Below are positions 51,347 to 60,278 of a stretch of DNA of 64,000 bases, piece after piece. Source of the DNA: Flavobacterium panacis (GTDB lineage: Bacteria; Bacteroidota; Bacteroidia; Flavobacteriales; Flavobacteriaceae). Position numbers and translations under genes: made by a program. The stretch is from positions 1 to 64,000 of the forward strand of contig NZ_JANKMS010000005.1 of NCBI RefSeq assembly GCF_024649945.1. The letters are read 5' to 3'. Positions within the stretch are counted from its first letter, which is position 1. The number at the start of each line of letters is the position of its first letter. A model generated the notes under the pieces. It ran no database searches and was not told the origin of the DNA. It saw only the letters and a list, made by a program, of their open reading frames with translations.

Positions 51347-51453
51347 TGCCACAAAGACACTAAGTCACAAAGTTTCTACTTTTTAGTTTTTCGACCTTGA
51401 TAAAAGCAAACAATACTAAAAAAAAAACTTCGTGCCTTAGCGTCTTTGTGGCA
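51347..51453. repeat. Inverted repeat TGCCACAAAGACACTAAG
   Basis: 29-bp arms with three mismatches: 51347-51375 (tgccacaaagacactaag...) and 51425-51453. It starts 5 bp after the SMR stop codon. From memory this family is widespread between Bacteroidota genes. Confidence 0.8.
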
Positions 51454-51528
51454 GAAAAAAACAAAGCAAGTTTCAGATTTTATACCTTCTAAAACCAATC
51501 GATATTTGTATTATAAAATGGAAAGAAG

Positions 51529-52371
51529 ATGAACACACAAGAAACCATCAATTATAATCGTATCGCCGAAGCTATAGATTATATCAAAGCTAATTTTAAA
51601 GATCAACCCAATTTAGATGAAGTGGCGGAAAAAGTACATTTGAGTCCGTTTCACTTTCAGCGACTTTTTAGCGAGTGGGCAGGAACTAGTCCAAAGAAGT
51701 TTTTACAATATACCAGTATTGAACATGCCAAAAAATTACTCAAAGAAAATCAGGCAACAATTTCAGAAACTGCTTTTGAAACTGGACTTTCTGGCACAAG
51801 CCGACTTCACGATTTATTTGTAAATATCGAAGGAATGACGCCAGCCGAATATAAAAACGGAGGAAAAAATCTTGAAATCAATTACAGTTTTGCTGAAAGT
51901 CCGTTTGGGAATATTATTGTGGCTTCAACACAAAAAGGCGTTTGTTTTATGGCTTTCGCCGAAGATGAAATCACAGGATTTATCGCCTTAAAAGATAAAT
52001 TTTCGAATGCACAATTTTCTAAAAAACTGGATTTATCACAGCAAAATGCACTTTTCATTTTCCAGAATGACTGGAGCAAATTATCAGAAATCAAACTGCA
52101 TTTAAAAGGAACCGATTTTCAATTGAAAGTCTGGGAAGCACTTTTGAAAATCCCAATGGGACAGCTTTCTACTTATGGTTCTATTGCCAATCAAATTCAG
52201 AAACCAAATGCATCACGTGCCGTTGGAACAGCGATTGGAAGTAATCCTGTTGCGTTTTTAATTCCGTGTCATCGCGTGATCCAATCTTCTGGAACATTTG
52301 GCGGTTATATGTGGGGAAATACCCGAAAAACAGCCATTATTGGCTGGGAAGGCGCGCAAATAAATCTTTAA
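51529..52371 (+). CDS. AraC-type HTH fused to O6-methylguanine-DNA methyltransferase
   Basis: 280 residues. An AraC-type HTH occupies about 8-112 (AIDYIKANFKDQPNLDEVAEKVHLSPFHFQRLFSEWAGTSPKKFL, GMTPAEYK). An alkyltransferase domain follows with the acceptor Cys in IPCHRVIQSSG (C247) and LKVWEALLKIPMGQLSTYG. The N-terminal Ada zinc domain is missing; a separate protein carrying that domain is encoded two genes on. It repairs O6-methylguanine and may regulate the cluster. Confidence 0.93.
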   Translation: MNTQETINYNRIAEAIDYIKANFKDQPNLDEVAEKVHLSPFHFQRLFSEWAGTSPKKFLQYTSIEHAKKLLKENQATISETAFETGLSGTSRLHDLFVNIEGMTPAEYKNGGKNLEINYSFAESPFGNIIVASTQKGVCFMAFAEDEITGFIALKDKFSNAQFSKKLDLSQQNALFIFQNDWSKLSEIKLHLKGTDFQLKVWEALLKIPMGQLSTYGSIANQIQKPNASRAVGTAIGSNPVAFLIPCHRVIQSSGTFGGYMWGNTRKTAIIGWEGAQINL

Positions 52372-52372
52372 G

Positions 52373-52466
52373 TTTTTTTCGCCACGAATTACACGAATTT
52401 ATTTTTTTTAATTTGATGAAAAATTTGTGCAATTTGTGCAATTCGTGTAATTCGTGGCGAAAAAAA
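52373..52466. repeat. Perfect 27-bp inverted repeat CGCCACGAATTACACG
   Basis: Arms 52373-52399 and 52440-52466 (cgccacgaattacacgaatt with a 7-T/7-A extension), 40-bp centre. It begins 2 bp after the methyltransferase stop. It may act as its terminator or as an intervening mobile hairpin. Confidence 0.9.
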
Positions 52467-52487
52467 ATCTCAATCTAAAACTTCTTT

Positions 52488-53201
52488 ATGCAAAATATAC
52501 AATCAAAAATTGCTTCTCAAAACTGGGAAAGCATCACCGAATCTATGCACGAAAATGGCTTTGCCATTATTCCGAATGTGTTGAATAATGAACAATGCGA
52601 AGACTTAAAATTTGATTATGACAATCCTAATTTATACCGAAAAACAGTTGTTATGGAACGTTATCGATTTGGTTTGGGAGAATACAAATATTTCAATTAT
52701 CCGCTTCCTGATTTGATTCAAGAACTTCGAACTTTGATTTATCCGAAACTAGCGTCAATTGCCAATTCTTGGATGAAAGCTTTAAATATCAATACCATTT
52801 TTCCAAAAACACATGAAGAGTTATTACAGCAATGTCATGACAATAATCAACTAAAAGCGACAGTTTTAATTCTAAAATATGGCAAAGGCGGCTTCAATAC
52901 TTTACATCAAGATTTGTATGGCGATGTTTATTTTCCAATTCAAATTGTACTTTTTCTAAATGAACCCGATGAAGATTTTACTGGTGGCGAATTTGTTTTA
53001 ACGGAACAAATACCAAGAGCACAATCGAAAGCTATTGTTTTAAAACCTAAAAAAGGAGATATTCTAGTTTTTACAACCAATTTCAGACCTGTAAAAGGTA
53101 CAAAAGGGTATTATCGCGTGAATATGAAACATGGAGTAAGCGAAATTCATTCAGGCGAACGATATACATTGGGAATAATTTTTCATGATGCTCTTTCATA
53201 A
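52488..53201 (+). CDS. 2OG-Fe(II) oxygenase
   Basis: 237 residues. Double-stranded beta-helix pattern with HQD (H140, D142), a distal His in the KHGVSEIH segment (H215), and R225 in GERYTLGIIFHD for 2-oxoglutarate; FTGGEFVLTEQ is typical of the prolyl-hydroxylase-like branch. Set between the methyltransferase and the Ada zinc domain gene, it may help in the alkylation response, or it may oxidise a small molecule or protein; substrate unknown. Confidence 0.88.
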   Translation: MQNIQSKIASQNWESITESMHENGFAIIPNVLNNEQCEDLKFDYDNPNLYRKTVVMERYRFGLGEYKYFNYPLPDLIQELRTLIYPKLASIANSWMKALNINTIFPKTHEELLQQCHDNNQLKATVLILKYGKGGFNTLHQDLYGDVYFPIQIVLFLNEPDEDFTGGEFVLTEQIPRAQSKAIVLKPKKGDILVFTTNFRPVKGTKGYYRVNMKHGVSEIHSGERYTLGIIFHDALS

Positions 53202-53205
53202 TTTT

Positions 53206-53323
53206 ATTTCTCGCAAAGTCGCGAAGTCGCAAAATAGACAACTCAACTTTATGTTTTAAGTTTTAAATTCTTTGCTTCTTAAATAGAACAAAAACTTTGC
53301 GTTTTTGCGACTTTGCGAGAAAT
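53206..53323. repeat. Inverted repeat TCTCGCAAAGTCGC
   Basis: Perfect 17-bp arms 53206-53222 (atttctcgcaaagtcgc) and 53307-53323. Internal partial copies (gaagtcgcaaaa; actttgcgttttt) suggest a longer decayed repeat. It lies between the 2OG oxygenase and the Ada zinc domain gene. Confidence 0.8.
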
Positions 53324-53338
53324 TTATCTTTAAATAAT

Positions 53339-53584
53339 ATGCTTCATCACAACAAAATTTCAGATTTAGATCTTCGAAATAAAATTAAAAAAGGCGAAAT
53401 TTGCTTTGGTGGAAACCAAAAATTAAAAATCTACGGAACACTTAAATGTTCTTCTGGAAAAAGAATGAAACGCGAAAATCGTGTTTTCTTTTCTTCTGAG
53501 AATGAAGCCAAACAAAACGGTTTCAGACCTTGCGGACATTGCATGAAAACTGAATATCAAAACTGGAAAAATGGACTTATTTAA
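53339..53584 (+). CDS. Stand-alone Ada-type zinc-binding domain
   Basis: 81 residues from ATG 53339; an upstream in-frame start lies in a repeat. The sequence matches the N-terminal metal domain of Ada: LKIYGTLKCSSGKRMK, NRVFFSSENEAKQNGFRPCGHCM. Of the four E. coli ligands (C38, C42, C69, C72) three remain, C37, C65 and C68; the second is replaced by K41. C37 corresponds to the methyl-phosphotriester acceptor. The altered metal site is notable. The stop overlaps alkB by 14 bp. Confidence 0.85.
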   Translation: MLHHNKISDLDLRNKIKKGEICFGGNQKLKIYGTLKCSSGKRMKRENRVFFSSENEAKQNGFRPCGHCMKTEYQNWKNGLI

Positions 53585-54191
53585 TCCTCAAACAGACGAA
53601 AACACCAATTTACTTCCGCAAGATGGGACTGTAAATTATTACGGAAAATTGTTTTCCAGAGAAGAAGCAGATTACTATCGTGATATTTTATTGAATACCA
53701 TTGAATGGAAAAATGATGAAGCCATCATCTTCGGGAAATTAATTTTAACCAAAAGAAAAGTAGCCTGGTATGGCGAGAAAGAATTTGAATATACTTATTC
53801 CAACACCACAAAAAAAGCGCTTCCTTGGACACCTGAGTTATTAAAACTAAAAGCCATTATCGAAGAAAAAACAGGAGAAACTTTCAATTCCTGTCTGCTG
53901 AATTTGTACCATTCTGGTGAAGAAGGAATGGCGTGGCACAGTGACGGCGAAAAGGATTTAAAAAAGAATGGAGCAATCGGATCTCTAAGTTTTGGTGCTG
54001 AGCGTAAATTTGCTTTCAAACATAAAGAATCTAAAGAAAAGGTTTCTTTAATTTTAGAACATGGAAGTTTGTTGGTTATGAAAGATGAAACGCAAACCTA
54101 TTGGTTGCATCGACTTCCTCCCACTAAAACAACAACAAAACCAAGAGTAAATCTGACTTTTAGAACTATTGTAGAATCAAATCTAATGTAG
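53571..54191 (+). CDS. alkB: AlkB-like 2-oxoglutarate-dependent DNA repair dioxygenase
   Basis: 206 residues. WHSDGE (H123, D125), the distal H180 (YWLHRLPPTK) and RxNLTFR (R192, R198) complete the iron and 2OG site; CLLNLYHSGEEGMAWHSD is typical of AlkB homologues (ALKBH2/3-like). It oxidatively demethylates 1-methyladenine and 3-methylcytosine. It overlaps the Ada zinc domain gene by 14 bp, so the two are translationally coupled. Confidence 0.95.
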   Translation: MDLFNPQTDENTNLLPQDGTVNYYGKLFSREEADYYRDILLNTIEWKNDEAIIFGKLILTKRKVAWYGEKEFEYTYSNTTKKALPWTPELLKLKAIIEEKTGETFNSCLLNLYHSGEEGMAWHSDGEKDLKKNGAIGSLSFGAERKFAFKHKESKEKVSLILEHGSLLVMKDETQTYWLHRLPPTKTTTKPRVNLTFRTIVESNLM

Positions 54192-54199
54192 AAATGGTT

Positions 54200-54529
54200 C
54201 TATGTTTTCTTTGAAGCTACATTCTCATACGAACGTATTAAAGCATCTTCAAACATTTCAGGTCTTACTTTTGCGAGTTGTACAATGGTCCAGCCTTGCT
54301 TTCCCCATTTATTGGGAACTTCATAGAAAATCTTTTCGCTTGACGAACAAAAAACAGATTGATCGATTTCATTTAATTTTAAAACAGCTCGGTTATTTTT
54401 TTCATCAAAAGTGGCAAATATCTTTTTCTTGATTCGAAATGAGGTTTTCTCAAAGTGAGGTTCTTCTCCAGCATCTGGAAATGATAATGCTAATTTTCTA
54501 AATTCGTCAATTGAAACCATAATCATCAT
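54200..54529 (-). CDS. MmcQ/YjbR family DNA-binding protein
   Basis: 109 residues, full YjbR length: FRKLALSFPDAGEEPHFEKTSFRIKKKIFATF, VLKLNEIDQSVFC and WGKQGWTIVQLAKV. The fold resembles DNA-binding and regulatory domains, but the function is poorly defined. It converges with alkB, 9 bp between stop codons, so may or may not belong to the repair cluster. Confidence 0.88.
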   Translation of the reverse strand: MMIMVSIDEFRKLALSFPDAGEEPHFEKTSFRIKKKIFATFDEKNNRAVLKLNEIDQSVFCSSSEKIFYEVPNKWGKQGWTIVQLAKVRPEMFEDALIRSYENVASKKT

Positions 54530-54551
54530 TTTTAAAGATTAAAGTCTGCTT

Positions 54552-55307
54552 CTACCAACCTTGATTCAAACCATTTTTAAGAACCTCATCGTATTTCTCT
54601 TTGTCAAAAGAATACAAGTTTGGTGCTTTGTGTGCTACGTTACTTTTCTTTTCGTCCAGTTTAGTCAGGATTCCGATATTGGTGATTTTGCGTAAAAAAT
54701 TTCGACGATCTAGTTTTTTATCCAAAATGGTTTCATACAATTTTTGAAGTTCTGGAATTGTAAATTTTTCTGGCAGCAAATTAAAACCAACTGGCATTAA
54801 ATTCAATTCGGCTCTTAAAGTATCCAAAGCTTTATCCAGAATTTCTCTGTGATCTAAAATTAGTTCTGGTACTTCTTTATGATCAATCCATTCTACAATT
54901 TCATGTCTTCCAGTTGGGTTAGGAATAATTTTCGAAAAATCTACTAAGGCATAATAGCCAATCGTAACAAAACGACGTGTGAGCCATTTTCCTTTTTCTT
55001 CATCAATTTGCAGGTATTCGAGTGTTTTTTTGTCAAAATGCTGATCATTTCGTTTGACCTTTCCAAAGGTTGCAAATTGCCTTAAAAAAACGCCTTCAAC
55101 GCCTGTTCTTCCGTTTAAGACTGTATTTGCAGCAGTATCAATATCTTCATCAACAGGAATAAAACCGCCTGGTAAAGACCATTTCTTGGCGCGTTCTACT
55201 TTTATCAATAAAACTTTTAACTGATTGTCATGAAAACCAAAAATTACACAGTCGATAGAAAGTCCTGGCTGGTAGTTTTCGTTGTTATCTATAATGTCTT
55301 TTAACAT
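54552..55307 (-). CDS. Nudix-like transcriptional regulator (NrtR type) with dead Nudix box
   Basis: 251 residues. The N-terminal Nudix fold (SIDCVIFGFHDNQLKVLLIK, WSLPGGFIPVDE) is followed by a winged helix (about 160-240: FTIPELQKLYETILDKKLDRRNFLRKI). The Nudix box should read G-x5-E-x7-REUxEExGU; here the last part is TVLNGRTGV (62-70), so all metal-binding Glu are lost and hydrolysis is unlikely. Nudix-type repressors of this shape control NAD or pentose genes in Bacteroidota. Targets here are unknown. Confidence 0.88.
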   Translation of the reverse strand: MLKDIIDNNENYQPGLSIDCVIFGFHDNQLKVLLIKVERAKKWSLPGGFIPVDEDIDTAANTVLNGRTGVEGVFLRQFATFGKVKRNDQHFDKKTLEYLQIDEEKGKWLTRRFVTIGYYALVDFSKIIPNPTGRHEIVEWIDHKEVPELILDHREILDKALDTLRAELNLMPVGFNLLPEKFTIPELQKLYETILDKKLDRRNFLRKITNIGILTKLDEKKSNVAHKAPNLYSFDKEKYDEVLKNGLNQGW

Positions 55308-55558
55308 TCAAATTGAGTATAAATCCTTCTAATAACGATGCAATTTACTTCATTTTTACAAAATCAAGTACTTTTTTGATAAATTATAGAAGTGTATGAA
55401 TTACAATTTTAACTATAATTTAAAGTCAAATTTAAAAAAAATAATTACATTGCGTCATAATAACACATTAATGCTTTTAATTGTTAAAAATTAAAGAAAA
55501 ATAATACAAGCTGTTCCATTTTTCTTCAAGTGAGCGTAGAAATTTAAACACAGAAGTT

Positions 55559-55816
55559 ATGATTAGCAATCCGTTAAAAAACATCAATAAAAAAATTAGA
55601 ACCAAAATCTGGACTTCATTCGGATTTGTTTCTAAGACGTATCTTTTGGAAGCTTCATTAAAATATAGTGAAGAACAAGAAAGAATTTTTAATGAAATGA
55701 TTGTTGAAAAAGATGCCAAAAATAAAAAGGCCAAGCAAGAAGCTTATGAAAAAGCTTTGTATGCTTCGTACAAAGGAATTGGCGTAATGGATTTTGTAAA
55801 TACTGTTTTGAAATAA
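55559..55816 (+). CDS. Uncharacterised small basic protein
   Basis: 85 residues, no signal peptide: MISNPLKNINKKIRTKIW, then SFGFVSKTYLLEASLKYSEEQERIFNEMIVEKDAKNKKAKQEAYEKALYASYKGIGVMDFVNTVLK, mostly helical and charged. It was accepted because a hairpin terminator follows 30 bp after the stop and the codon pattern looks natural. The 250 bp before it hold nothing I can name. Family not recognised. Confidence 0.6.
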   Translation: MISNPLKNINKKIRTKIWTSFGFVSKTYLLEASLKYSEEQERIFNEMIVEKDAKNKKAKQEAYEKALYASYKGIGVMDFVNTVLK

Positions 55817-55845
55817 ACCTTTCCCTGTAATATAATTTATAATGC

Positions 55846-55880
55846 AACCTCACTTTCTTTCCGAGTGAGGTTTTTTTTTA
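55846..55880 (+). terminator. Terminator after small basic protein gene
   Basis: 9-bp stem aacctcact / agtgaggtt followed by T9. Confidence 0.85.
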
Positions 55881-55973
55881 TCATAAATTTCACAATAGTA
55901 ATAGAGTTAAATCGTTTATTATTATTTATTTTTATTCTTTTAAAGTAAGAATATACACCTACAAATCACAGAT

Positions 55974-57995
55974 ATGGAAAACATCGTAGAATCAGAAAGT
56001 TATAAAATTCAAAAACCTGGAGACTGGGCTTCAAAAATTGATGACAATCAGCTGATCGAATACATAAAAGAATCTGATTTTTCAAAAAAACAAGTTGACG
56101 AAGGTCGCGATTTCTGTTATTTCTTAGATAAAATCTATTACACAAGCGACACCGAAAACAGCGAATATGCTTGCGTTGCTTACACACTGAACGAGCCGTC
56201 AAATATGGAAAGCGCTTCTGCAAAAGACATAATTGTGGAAGAAAATGAAACTTACGTTATTCACCGAATCAGCGTTTTAAGAGATGGAGTTTTAATTGAC
56301 AAAATTCCAGATACAAAAATTAAAGTTCTAGATAACGAAAGCCAAAGTGAAGGCGGTATCCTAAGCAGTAGTAAAAAAGTAAATATTACGATCAAAGATT
56401 TACGTCTTTATGATATTTTAATTACCGAAGATTCAAGAGTTAAAGTTTTCAGTGATCGTGATTTTCTTCGTAAAGAATTTTTAAAATATGTTTATGTAAC
56501 TCCAAATACGTATTGGGCTTACGGAAATTATAAATTTACATTTATCAATGACCGTAAAGAAACGATTGCTTACAAGAAAACATTCTTCAGAGATGAAAAT
56601 GGAACCGTTTTGGAACCAGAAATTAATTTGCTGAAAAAAGGCGAAAGATTTGTAATCGAAAAGGAAAACTATATCAATTCTTTTGATGAAAACAGAGAAG
56701 TTGCACCATACATCGATTTTGCTACAGATCGCAACTGGACAGATTTGTCTAATTATATTTCGCCTCTTTACGAAGAAATTTACAACAAATCTTCTTTAAA
56801 AGAATTTGCTCCAAACCTTGCAGAAAAACTAGATGCAATCGCTGATCAAGATGAGCGTTTGCAATTTGCCATTGACTATGTTCAAAATCATGTTTATTAT
56901 GTTTTTAATGCAGATGAAATGAACGGGCATAAGCCCCAAGAACCTGCAGTTACTTACGAAAATAAACAAGGAGATTGTAAAGCCAAATCGGTTTTATTGA
57001 AAGTTGTTTTGGATTATATCAATGTTGATTCTTCTGTAATTTTGGTCAATTTTAATTCAGATCATTATATTTCACATTATCTCCCTTCGTTGCTAACTTT
57101 CAATCACGTGATTGTAAAAGTGAATTATAAAGATGAAACTTATTTTATTGACGCAACTGCCAGAGATGAATTTGGATTAATTGAAAATCGTGGTTTTATC
57201 TACTTCATGCATTATTTGGAAGTGAAACCAAATAAACAATTGGAAATTAAAAAACCACACAAATTTCCTTACTACGGTATTAATGAAAAAGCAGATTTCA
57301 GCGCTCAAAACAATTCTGGTGCTTTAAAACTGACTACGACTTACAAAGGAAATCGCGCGAATTACATGCGTAAGTATTTTAAAAACACGAACAAAAGAGA
57401 AATCATCGACAGCTGGAATAATTTCTTGTTTTATACTTTAAATTATTCGAATGACCGAAATGGAACTGATATAAGAACCATTTTTCAAAATGCTGCAATT
57501 GATATTGTTAGCGATGATAAAAAATTGAACGAATTTACGATTCAATATAAAGCTTCTATTGAAAATCCTTATTTTGTTGATTCGCAAAAGAATCGTTTTT
57601 TAATGTATTTTGACCGAAATGTGGTAAAGAATAATGCGAGGGATTTTATGCACACAGACATTCCGTTCTGGCATAATTTTGATAATGAAAGATATGAAAT
57701 CAATCTTCAAACTGATCAAAGAATAGATACAGAAGAGAAATTTACCATTCAAGAAAGTACGATCAATAATCCTTATTTTGATTTTACAAGCCGTAAAAAA
57801 GTAACCAAAAACGGAGCATCGATTGTGATTGATTTTAAGCCTTTAGTGAATTTAGAAATTCCTACTAATGATTTCGAAAAATTCAGAAATGATCATCACA
57901 CCATCGCTGATAGTAATTTCGGAATTGGAATTGATATTATTGAACAAGGTTTTATGAATCTTATCAAATTCAATTTTAAGAAACGTCTTAAATAA
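55974..57995 (+). CDS. DUF3857/transglutaminase-like protein
   Basis: 673 residues, no signal peptide. An N-terminal beta-rich DUF3857-type half leads into a transglutaminase-like core with the triad recognisable as QGDCKAKS (C335), FNHVIVKV (His) and IDATARD (Asp). A beta-rich C-terminal part follows. Members may be proteases or cross-linking enzymes; most lie in uncharacterised Bacteroidota proteins with a signal peptide, which this one lacks. Monocistronic, convergent with the GH3 gene over a shared terminator. Confidence 0.82.
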   Translation: MENIVESESYKIQKPGDWASKIDDNQLIEYIKESDFSKKQVDEGRDFCYFLDKIYYTSDTENSEYACVAYTLNEPSNMESASAKDIIVEENETYVIHRISVLRDGVLIDKIPDTKIKVLDNESQSEGGILSSSKKVNITIKDLRLYDILITEDSRVKVFSDRDFLRKEFLKYVYVTPNTYWAYGNYKFTFINDRKETIAYKKTFFRDENGTVLEPEINLLKKGERFVIEKENYINSFDENREVAPYIDFATDRNWTDLSNYISPLYEEIYNKSSLKEFAPNLAEKLDAIADQDERLQFAIDYVQNHVYYVFNADEMNGHKPQEPAVTYENKQGDCKAKSVLLKVVLDYINVDSSVILVNFNSDHYISHYLPSLLTFNHVIVKVNYKDETYFIDATARDEFGLIENRGFIYFMHYLEVKPNKQLEIKKPHKFPYYGINEKADFSAQNNSGALKLTTTYKGNRANYMRKYFKNTNKREIIDSWNNFLFYTLNYSNDRNGTDIRTIFQNAAIDIVSDDKKLNEFTIQYKASIENPYFVDSQKNRFLMYFDRNVVKNNARDFMHTDIPFWHNFDNERYEINLQTDQRIDTEEKFTIQESTINNPYFDFTSRKKVTKNGASIVIDFKPLVNLEIPTNDFEKFRNDHHTIADSNFGIGIDIIEQGFMNLIKFNFKKRLK

Positions 57996-58004
57996 TTGTA
58001 ATAA

Positions 58005-58034
58005 AAAAGGGGCTTATTTAATGCCCCTTTTATT
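58005..58034. terminator. Terminator between DUF3857 and GH3 genes
   Basis: 9-bp stem aaaaggggc / gcccctttt with A and T tracts on both sides. Confidence 0.85.
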
Positions 58035-58037
58035 TTA

Positions 58038-60266
58038 TTATTTTGCCAATAATTCAAAATCAGATCTTAATTTAATATCTGCAGATGAAGCACCGATCAT
58101 TACTTCAAAATCTCCTGGTTCAGTTCCCCATTCTAATTTATTATTGTAGAAAGAAAGTTTTTCTTTGTCAATTGTAAACTCGATAGTTTTAGATTCTCCA
58201 GCATTCAATTTTACTTTTTGAAAATCTTTTAATTCTAAAACTGGTCTTACCACAGATCCAAATTTATCTTTCAAATACAACTGTACGACTTCTTCTCCAG
58301 CTACTTTTCCGCTATTTTTCAATTGGAAAGAAACTTTAATTGTTTCGTTGTTTTTCATTTTAGTTGAAGATAATTTCAATCCTGAATAATCAAAAGTCGT
58401 ATAACTCAATCCATATCCAAATGGGAATTTTGGAGAGTTTTTTAAATCGATATAAGCCGAAACATAGTTAAATGAATTCTCATCTTTAGCTGGTCTTCCT
58501 GTGCTGAAATGATTGTAATAAATTGGCACCTGTCCTACTTCTCTAGGAAAAGTCATTGGTAATTTCCCAGACGGATTATAATCTCCAAATAAAACATTTG
58601 CAATTGCGTTTCCAGCCTCAGAACCTAACCACCAAGTGTACATAATCGCAGGAACATTGTCTGCTGTCCAATTGAAAACCAAAGGTCTTCCAGCATTAAT
58701 TAAAACTACAACTGGTTTTCCTGTTGCCTGAACCGCTTTGATCAAATCTTCTTGAACACCTGGCAAATGAATATCACTTCGGCTTTTTGCCTCACCGCTC
58801 ATATCATGTCTTTCACCAACACTCAAAATAACAACATCAGCTTGTTTTGCCGTTGCAACAGCTTCTGCAAAACCATCTTTATTGTCGCCAGTAATTTCAC
58901 AACCTTTTGCGTACAATAACTTTGTGTTTTTACCTACTTTGTTTTGAAGGCCATCCCATTGCGAAACTACCCATTTATCATAATTTACTTCTGGTAATTC
59001 TACAGCCCAAAATCCCATATTGGCTTTGTACTCTTTTACCATCGGACCAATAAAAGCAATTGTCTTTACACTTTTAGAAATTGGTAAAGTCTGTTTTTCA
59101 TTCTTTAATAAAACGATACTTTTCTCTGCCATTTCGCGAGCTGCTTTTCTATGCTCTGGATTATTTAGTTCTTTTTCTTCACGTTTCCCATCCGAATATT
59201 TGTAAGGATCATCAAATAAACCTAACTCGAATTTCTTGCGAAGAATACGTCTTACAGCATCATCAACCAAATCAATAGAAACTCTGCCTTCTTTTACTAA
59301 TTCTGCTAAATGTTTACGGTAGGCATTACTTTCCATATCCATATCACTTCCTGCAGTAATCGCTGAGTAAGCTGCTTCTTTCAAATCTTTTGAGTAACCG
59401 TGTGCTACCATTTCTCCGATTGATCCCCAATCTGAAACTACAAAACCTTGAAAGTTCCATTTTCCTTTTAAGATATCTCTTTGTAAATGTGCATTTCCAG
59501 TTGCAGGAATTCCGTTAATATCATTAAAAGAGTTCATAAAAGTTGCCGCACCAGCATCTAAAGCCGCTTTAAATGGAGGCAAATAGGTTTCTAAAAGCAT
59601 TCTTTCACTCATATCTACAGAGTTGTAATCTCTTCCTCCAACTCCTGCTCCGTATGCTGCAAAGTGTTTTACGCAGGCCATAACGGAGTTTAAATCTCCT
59701 AATTTATTTCCTTGAAAACCTTTTACTCTCGCATAAGCAATTTTAGAACCTAGATAAGTATCTTCTCCTGCACCTTCCATTACACGTCCCCAACGTGGAT
59801 CACGACCAATATCTACCATTGGTGCAAATGTCCAATGAATACCGCTTGCTGCTGCTTCTGTTGCCGCAACTCGCGCTCCTAATTCGATTGCAGCTAAATC
59901 CCAACTTGCTGCTTCTGCTAAAGGAAGTGGAAAAGTCGTTTTGTAACCATGAATAACATCTTGTCCGAATAACAACGGAATTTTAAGTCTTGACTGCATG
60001 GCCAATTCTTGGTATTGTCTGGTATATTTTGTTCCGATAACGTTTAGCATCGAACCAATTAAACCTTGTTTGATTTCGTTTTGTTTGTTCGGATTGATTG
60101 TAATTGGTCCAGTTGCCTGATTGTCGCCAGTATACTGATTTAGCTGACCAATTTTTTCTTCAATTGTCATTTTCTTCAATAGATCATTGACTTTCTGATC
60201 TATTGACTGTTGTGCCGACGCAAAGAGCGAAAGCATAAACAGTGTAATTGTGGTTACTTTTTTCAT
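58038..60266 (-). CDS. bglX: Glycoside hydrolase family 3 beta-glucosidase (BglX-like)
   Basis: 742 residues. Signal peptide MKKVTTITLFMLSLFASAQ; N-terminal TIM barrel with GRDPRWGRVMEGAGED, KHFAAYGAGVGGRDYN and the nucleophile D279 in VVSDWGSI; a second alpha/beta domain with SVGERHDMSGEA that supplies the acid/base region; a C-terminal fibronectin III-like domain (about 650-742). It releases glucose from beta-glucosides in the periplasm. Last gene of the minus-strand glycan cluster, 12 bp after the GH30 gene. Confidence 0.95.
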   Translation of the reverse strand: MKKVTTITLFMLSLFASAQQSIDQKVNDLLKKMTIEEKIGQLNQYTGDNQATGPITINPNKQNEIKQGLIGSMLNVIGTKYTRQYQELAMQSRLKIPLLFGQDVIHGYKTTFPLPLAEAASWDLAAIELGARVAATEAAASGIHWTFAPMVDIGRDPRWGRVMEGAGEDTYLGSKIAYARVKGFQGNKLGDLNSVMACVKHFAAYGAGVGGRDYNSVDMSERMLLETYLPPFKAALDAGAATFMNSFNDINGIPATGNAHLQRDILKGKWNFQGFVVSDWGSIGEMVAHGYSKDLKEAAYSAITAGSDMDMESNAYRKHLAELVKEGRVSIDLVDDAVRRILRKKFELGLFDDPYKYSDGKREEKELNNPEHRKAAREMAEKSIVLLKNEKQTLPISKSVKTIAFIGPMVKEYKANMGFWAVELPEVNYDKWVVSQWDGLQNKVGKNTKLLYAKGCEITGDNKDGFAEAVATAKQADVVILSVGERHDMSGEAKSRSDIHLPGVQEDLIKAVQATGKPVVVLINAGRPLVFNWTADNVPAIMYTWWLGSEAGNAIANVLFGDYNPSGKLPMTFPREVGQVPIYYNHFSTGRPAKDENSFNYVSAYIDLKNSPKFPFGYGLSYTTFDYSGLKLSSTKMKNNETIKVSFQLKNSGKVAGEEVVQLYLKDKFGSVVRPVLELKDFQKVKLNAGESKTIEFTIDKEKLSFYNNKLEWGTEPGDFEVMIGASSADIKLRSDFELLAK

Positions 60267-60278
60267 AGTTTAGGCTGT

